In this document: piece by piece, positions 57,001-64,000 of the stretch
How positions within the stretch are numbered: the first letter of the stretch is position 1
How the letters are laid out: every line of letters starts with the position of its first letter
Source of the DNA: Riptortus pedestris
Lineage: Eukaryota > Arthropoda > Insecta > Hemiptera > Alydidae
Length of the DNA: 64,000 nt
Direction: 5' to 3'
NCBI GenBank assembly: GCA_019009955.1
Contig: CM032230.1
Coordinates: 34,372,501-34,436,500 of the forward strand
Position numbers and translations under genes: made by a program
The notes under the pieces: generated by a model
What the model saw: the letters and a program-made list of their open reading frames with translations, nothing else
The model's database searches: none
What the model was told of the DNA's origin: nothing

Positions 57001-57639
57001 TAGCCTTTATTGGTGATTGATTTAGTATATATTACAAAGTAATTAAATTCTACTAACCTATTTACAATATATATGTTAGAACATTATATACAGTTTTTAA
57101 TTTCTTGGATAGTTCAGCTTACGTATTCTATTCTTTTAGATCAGTGAGAACTTTAGCGCTCACGACTGGTAGCATATGCATATATCTATATATATATAAA
57201 TAATATTGTTTAAATTTTATTTATACACAATTTTTTTCCCTCAGTTCAAATACAAATCTGAAATCCAACTATTACTCCCAAGTTGTGCAGTTCCGCGTAC
57301 CAAGGTTTACCGTTGACAGGGAACATTTTCTTCTTGTGTACTAAGCCAATCGTGTTCCTCTTCCTCCAAGTGACATTACATTTTTGGAATTTGCCCTTAT
57401 TGCACTTGATGATCTCCCTACAATGACCATCAAGGGTTTAGTATTGCACTTCTTGTGGAAATGTGCTCCCACTCAACTCTGGATTATGTTTTAAGAGGGC
57501 GGATTAAATTTGCTGGTAAGACTATTTGGATTCAAGGTATAAAGGTATCCATTCCATTTAGTAATTTTTATCAGAGTTGCTACATACACATAAATATATT
57601 TGTATACGTGCACACAGAATTAATCTTGTTAAGCTGTTG

Positions 57640-57864
57640 ATGCTCTACAATTGTTATTCTATACATTTTTTGGATCTTAAATATTAAGCGAGCTATTCAT
57701 ACTTTCTTGTCTTCAGCTTTCACTGATTCCCCACTTCTACTTATCGGATTTTTATTTATAAATTACATAGAGTATGTAGAGAATACATTGGGACAGAGAT
57801 AAGTAGTGTTCCATATCACCATGATGGAAATCTGCTTAGTTTACGCAGCCCCTGTGTGACGGAC
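57640..57864 (+). repeat. Family A tail-side fragment
   Basis: ATGCTCTACAATTGTTATTC, CCCCACTTCTACTTATCGGA, GGAAATCTGCTTAGTTTACG, CAGCCCCTGTGTGACGGACT. Flanking TTTT at the right. The head and TA core are missing. Confidence 0.7.
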
Positions 57865-58338
57865 TTTTTATTATTGTTTCCGGGAGGGGGGTCTATTACG
57901 AAAAAGATTAAGAATAATTGTGCTCTAGTGCTTTCGATAGTTGACTCGGAGCGAACAATAAGAAGAGACCATTAAACAGGCTGTGTCTAAGAGATTGCCT
58001 GTGTGCCCGTGTGTTTTTGAGGAGGCGTCTTTGTCTGTCCGTGTGTGTGAGACGGCTGTGCTGAAATGGTTCTATTACGTAGAAGCGTCCGTGATTGATG
58101 GTTCTAGTTGATGATTAATAGGACATTTATTAGTCCTTTCTTAGCGCCAGGACAAAGGCTCTTTTACCATTTTATTAATAGTCCATCAAGGGCGTTGATC
58201 GTCACTGCCGGCCCATCATCACAGGCCGAGCCCAGTCTCTCAACGCAGGCCGCCGGGGCAAATCGATTACTCCACGTCCGGAACTTGCGGAAGAAACTCA
58301 TATTTGACAACTTTGCTATTTGTGGCATTGGAAAATAC

Positions 58339-58785
58339 CTATATTCAAGCAAAAACCAAAATTTGTCAGTCAAAAAACTAAAAATTAAAACTAGACATGA
58401 AACCTCATCAGGTGCATTATCAGCGTTCACAATCTGGGCCAGCGTTATCAATTTATTACTTAAAATGTCTATATTATTGTTGGGTGATGGAGGTAAAACC
58501 GCAGTCTCTCTAGACTGATGCTTCAGTTTTGAATTCTTGAATTTAATAAATTTCATTAACCTGTGTGCTGAAACTGAGTAATTTTCGAGGCAGTTCTTCC
58601 GTCAGTTTCCCACAAGTCACTCGAAGGCGATTGAGTAGCAACATGAATAAAGTAGTAGTTATATTTGGTATATAGAGCAAATATAATATTCCAGGGAATG
58701 AGACGAACAGACCACTTGTCCTCTCGCAAAAGCCGCTTGGTAGCTCCACATGGGATGCTTGGGCAGTTGAGGCAAAGATGATCAT
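58339..58785 (-). pseudogene. Possible gustatory-receptor-like (7-TM) fragment with a frameshift
   Basis: From 58785 the minus frame has a membrane segment, GILYLLYIPNITTTLFMLLL, followed by LNRLRVTCGKLTEELPRKLL. After a +1 shift near 58550-58590 it continues IDILSNKLITLAQIVNADNA, then a second hydrophobic stretch, VSCLVLIFSFLTDKFWFLL. The order (membrane helix, basic R-L-N-E-L linker, amphipathic 'L..KL..L..IVN', membrane helix) is that of the central part of arthropod gustatory receptors. AG/GTATTT at 58339/58338 on the minus strand could be a splice donor. The diagnostic TY.....QF end is not found. It could equally be chance, as a competing plus frame spans 58108-58518. Confidence 0.22.
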
Positions 58786-61700
58786 TTTAAAGTGTTATTT
58801 TTGGAAAATATTCAACTGGAGATTAATGTTTGCTTAAGGGCGTACTACATGAGTATGTACGGCTCACTGCAGAGCCTTACAGATAATGCCTCATGCGCAG
58901 AATCAAAGTTTTTTTTAAAAATTTCGCATACGTGCATCTTTACGGGATCATGTACCGACAGCTGCCGTTTTTCTGTCACTTTTTTTGTGCCTCTTCTCGT
59001 TAATCCTACAGTATTTTCAGTAGCTTCCTGAGGGCAATACTGTCTATACTCTAGGCTTCCACCTTTTCATCTTGCATACAGACCTGTTATTGGATTCCAG
59101 ACCAACAAGTAGAAAGTACATTCAAAAAATCTCCGATAAAACCAAGGTTGAGGGTTTTTGCGAGCCAATCCTTAGATAGATTTCGGCATTCAAACAATCC
59201 GTCAAATTCATATCAAAGTCCTGCATAAAAAAGGTTTTGTTCTCAATAAAGGGAAAGTACAATATACTTTTTTTATTCGTTTTACTTATCTTATACCATT
59301 TAATGCCCCTCCACCCATACAGGGAGCCCGAGTGGAGTGCCATATATGTCCTGTCTGTGAGGAGTATTCACCTTCAGTACTGAGTTCTTAGCAAAACTTA
59401 AGAACTATACGAAAATTTCAACAACGAGATAATAAAATGAATAAAAAATGGCTAACATTATTTTCTTCGCAAAGACGTCGGTATCCTCTCCAATTGATGC
59501 CTGAAGTTCAATTTGCTTTTATCTGTCCTCTAACAGGAATCAATTAAACAGAAATCATCTGGAAACTTAAACACTATGTTCTTGAATGTTATTGGGAGTT
59601 GGTCATTTAAAGCAGATCACTTCTACTAATTACAAGTAAAATATTTCAGGTTGTTTCACAATAATATGTCAGCGCATTAGTCTGCCAGTAAGCCTTGGTG
59701 CTGAGTTCATAGGTGCTGACTAAAAATGTTGGGACAAGCGGGGTTTGTGATTAACAGGTTCCGTACTAGTCTAGAATTTTGAGGCTATACTGGTTTCATT
59801 GCTAGTAGTTTCCTATCGGTAAGCTTAGTCAGAACTATACTTATTAAACTACCACATGTAAACAAGCTTAGCGTCCGTAAAAATGACTGATTTTACCGGA
59901 CCTACGGCCCAACAAAAATAAACCGTTGAATCAGATGAAGAAACCTCTTCTTCGTTAATTAATCTGTGTTACTAATAATAATGGGGTGAAACAAAAGAAG
60001 CATCTTTAAATTCTGAATGTACCTAAGCTCTTCATCTTCTGAGAACGGTTAAAGTTCTAAGCTGTACTGCAGGGCTATGATGACAGCCACCAATGTTGAC
60101 AAAGGAGTGAATCTTCTTTGCAGATGTCTCTTCACAAATAACCTAAATTTGATAAGGACAGGTACATTTGGTCTATCATTCAAAAGGAACACCTGTGGCA
60201 GGAAAATTCGTTGGCATCCCAAACCAGCAAAGTGCAAGTTCATTCCTATTTATGCAAGTAGTGTGAGGATTTTCTAAGCGTTGGACAGTCGAAGCGTTCC
60301 CAGGCACATCTGCCTAAAATGCGTAATGAAGCTTAAAGACCATACAATATTCCTAAAACAAGTAACAATGACACCCAGATAACGCCTAAGCTAATGATGA
60401 CGTCCATTGCCAGACACTATATTTCTAGATTGTCCTTCGGACCAATATGTACCGATTGTACCATACTTTCTAATAATTTCACGCAGCTGCCAAAGAGACT
60501 CGTAGCGACGTTACTTTGGCGGAGTACACCATGATGCGTGCCCACCTCCCGAGACCTCCTCCTTGGACAGACTCCTCCTAGTTGCCATCCGCTGTTCGGG
60601 GCAGTGACCTGGGGAAAAGTTCTCTGCAGACAATGCTGTATTGTAACTCTCTGTTTGGCTGAGCTCCGGGGGTCTAATAGCCTCGCCGCGGGGTGTCCGT
60701 GATCCATTGTAATACACTCTGAATTAGCTTTCTCAAGTCCTTCAGGAAGAGAGATCCAGCGTCATCTGTCGTCAACAGCTTACACCAAAGATGTCCGCTT
60801 ACTAAGTAATAACACAGCCGATAAAAGGCACAGATACCCGCTTACTAAAGTAATATCATCCGCCGATAATAGACAAAGACAGGAAATAGAAATAAGGAAT
60901 TCGAACCGTTGCCGGAATGAATCTGATTCTACCTTTTGGAGGCAAGACTGTCACAATGGCATCCCATATCCCTGGGAAAATGTATTTCTTGGCGGTCGGC
61001 ATAAACAATGGTTGTTATAATCTGCCTTAACTAGGTGAGACATTTGTATGAGACAGTAACGAGGTACAAGGCCTATACATGGTTTACATAGAGTCGACAG
61101 AACCTCCATTGTGGCATTTGTCCCAGCTCTCACATTTGTCTTTTCGAACGAGATATACACCGGCGCAGAAAAAATGCACGGTCAATATTAATATTAACAA
61201 TCAGCTCACTTAGTTTAGGAAATGCAAAATGCTTTTGGTCCTGAGAGACCAAGTGATAATTATGTTACAGTTTTACTGGAACTTTGTACTTTTGAATCCA
61301 CTCTAAGGAAGAAAAGCTACAGATATTTAAATCCATCATTAAACGAGCTATTTGTGATAGTGAAACTTGAACTCTTACATTAAAAGTGTATCAATTATAG
61401 GAAAAAAGGTATAGCTTTAGGGAATGACGTTTTTCAATAATCCACATTCACTACCCTATTGGAATAAACCAGATTTCACATTTTAACTTAAAATGTGAAT
61501 TGAAAAATTTATTTTCTGAAGGACTCTTTTATACGGAAGATAGATAGTGTCAAATGTCTTTAAATATGAATTTAAAGTCCCAATATATAGTCAAAATAAT
61601 ATATCAATGGGAAAGAGACAACGTAATTATAGTATATTCCAATATGTCATTGATAATGAATTATGAAGAATGAGTTAAAATGCATATTATCAATTTTTAG

Positions 61701-63170
61701 TGTTTTTAAAGTATAACGAAAAGGATTTAATAATTAGTATACTGACTATCGTACATTATAAATTTTATTTTTTAGGATTTGCAATTCTTTATGCCTAAAT
61801 CATAATTTATGTGTGCTTTGTAAGAATATGCTTATTCTAGTATACTTAATACTTTTTACATGTTTTGTTAAAGTAAAATGATGAGATACCATAATATGTC
61901 TTTTCAGAGTTAATGGAAATAATTTCATGTGATTTAAATTTATTTCCACGAATAATCGGTGAGATGTCAAGTACATTTGAATAGCAACCATAAAATTTAC
62001 TCTTGTACAGATAAGAGTGAAGGACTTCATAATGCCTCGTTAAAAAAAGGCTATTTCCTTTGCAGTGCATCAGACATCAATAAGACGAAGGCAGTTAGTG
62101 ACATTAAAATGTGTGGATGTTATACAGCTGCTACTGACCTTAATGAATGTTAATGGTGAGAAAACACTTACTCTAGCAAGCTGTGTAGTGTCTTTTTATT
62201 ATTTACTTATGATTATAGTTTTAACAATTAGCTTAACTGATTTATAAACCCACATCTGTTTTTAAGTAAGTAATTATACTTCCATAAAGATAAAGTCGTG
62301 CACTTCGATTCATAAAGTCTGTGAAATTTCATTTTTTCCTCAATAATTTCACTCAAATTATGAGTGGTAATTAATAACATAATGTGATCTTCAATAATAA
62401 CACGTTCAACATTTAATTAACTACTGAGTTTACCAAACAATTCACAAACCAGTTCTAATTCTTTTAATATTATTTTGATGACATACTTCATTTGAATAAT
62501 TTCCAATGAAGCACTGTTCATAATTTTTCATACATTAAATAACAACATGCTACAATCCACATTTTATTATATAAACTGAATTCTACAGTAAGTTGGATGC
62601 AGTTTAAGGTTTGAAGAATGGTAGTAACTAACTGGTAAGTACTGTAGTAAACATATTCACTGTAAACTGTCTCGTCGTTATTTGATCCAAATGGTTGACA
62701 CCACCAACATGAACTTACATGTGATAAAGGTTTCGAAAAGTATTTGAGATCTATTGGTATATTATTGTACAGGACTAGAAAAATACATATACCTTATTAT
62801 TGCATAGGTTATAAAATACTCAAATTTCTAAAGCATTTAGTTTTTTTGGTGTAAAATGCGAAAATATTAATACAAAAAAATGCTAAACAATTAAATTAAA
62901 CAGTTAAATTTTTAATTAGGTGGCAAGTATTTCACAAAGTTTTTTCATTGAAGAAACATAAAAGCAGTCATTCCTGGGATGGAGTAGCATGTCACTCCAA
63001 AATTTATCAAGTAATTATAAATACTCTATAGGTAGTGGAAATTTCAGAATTTCAACAGACATTAAACAATTTTTTTATTAAACTAAGCAACAGAATATTT
63101 TTGGAAAGAAGCTAGGGTGAAGTAGAGTAAGTTTACCCTCCGGTAAACTGACTGGGGTCAGTGTAGCCAT
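58786..63170. other. Long stretch without recognised repeats or genes
   Basis: About 4.4 kb, largely free of families A and R. Minus-strand frames at 59122-59343 and an ATG-less one at about 58833-59040 (TRRGTKKVTEKRQLSVHDPV) look more protein-like than most but have no recognised domain. 60417-60717 is GC-richer, with minus frames also unrecognised. Plus frames at 61959-62247 are short. This could be intron and exon sequence of an unidentified gene. Confidence 0.4.
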
Positions 63171-63176
63171 AATTGT

Positions 63177-63871
<695 letters not shown>

Positions 63872-64000
63872 TTTCTAATTCTCATGGAATAATCATTATT
63901 TGTACTTCGTACACGAATAAAGACTGTGGCTATCCCGTCTGGCGAGAAAAAAGGAATTTATTTAGTGACGAGCACACTCAATTAAATCACCCATGCTGCT

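Noticed and set aside
58108..58518. 136-codon plus-strand frame
   Set aside because: It has no domain, and the opposite strand shows a more membrane-protein-like pattern. I kept it only as a competitor for the minus-strand reading.
60049..60277. Transposase-like frame on either strand
   Set aside because: Short hydrophobic or basic frames on both strands, with no catalytic motif and no terminal repeats around them.

Overview
The window looks like a repeat-dominated piece of a eukaryotic nuclear genome, most likely an invertebrate and probably an arthropod. It is AT-rich by eye, has many long (TA)n tracts, has no long open reading frame, and carries remains of mariner, hAT, jockey-like and RTE-like elements. 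I recognise no intact host protein-coding gene, rRNA or functional tRNA gene. The species cannot be named from sequence alone.

The commonest component is a non-coding repeat that I call family A, with about 30 complete, partial or broken copies on both strands. A full copy is about 550-950 bp. It starts with AGCAGATTTCCC inside a perfect palindrome, has a (TA)n core, and ends with the inverse GGGAAATCTGCT, a GC-rich hairpin (ACGCAGCCCCTGCGT) and GACGGAC. In the better copies it sits between T and T without a clear target duplication. This matches the plan of the non-autonomous Helentron-derived elements (HINE, as in Drosophila DINE-1/INE-1). The assignment is inferred from structure. A copies occur as tandems (4.7-6.0, 11.7, 46.8-47.6 and 53.8-54.4 kb), solo ends and internally deleted forms.

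The second component, family R, is 1.0-1.6 kb. It has a GC-rich head (CTAGCTCAGATACCCGGC), three or four diverged units of about 290 bp, an (AAAC)n stretch and a tail ending GGTTACAATTTTATATATA. R copies lie inside the (TA)n core of A copies: a head-to-tail triple at 15.5-19.0 kb splits one A copy, and a single R at 27.7-29.1 kb splits another. At 29.7-34.7 kb R copies form a tail-to-tail inverted pair and alternate with a related repeat, C. Other unrelated insertions also sit in A-family TA cores (52.0-52.6 and 45.3-45.8 kb), so these microsatellites look like landing pads.

Smaller elements: a hAT-like MITE at 12.7-13.4 kb with a perfect 8-bp target duplication; an inverted-orientation pair of another hAT-like MITE (36.9 and 44.1 kb, the second with a perfect 8-bp duplication); a 400-bp terminal-inverted-repeat element at 11.3 kb; a tRNA-derived SINE in four copies (3.9, 22.3, 43.0 and 48.6 kb); a nested, broken mariner (39.3-41.6 kb) with an RTE-like LINE end inside it; a jockey-like reverse transcriptase fragment (48.8-49.5 kb); a LINE 3' coding fragment cut by an A copy (53.4-53.8 kb); and an 88-bp tandem repeat (20.06-20.40 kb).

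The only hint of host coding sequence is on the minus strand near 58.3-58.8 kb. Two adjacent reading frames together resemble the central part of an arthropod gustatory-receptor-type seven-transmembrane protein, with one frameshift. This is weak. The longer quiet stretches (6.0-10.8, 35.2-36.9, 37.4-39.3, 54.4-56.6 and 58.8-63.2 kb) show no gene I can support.
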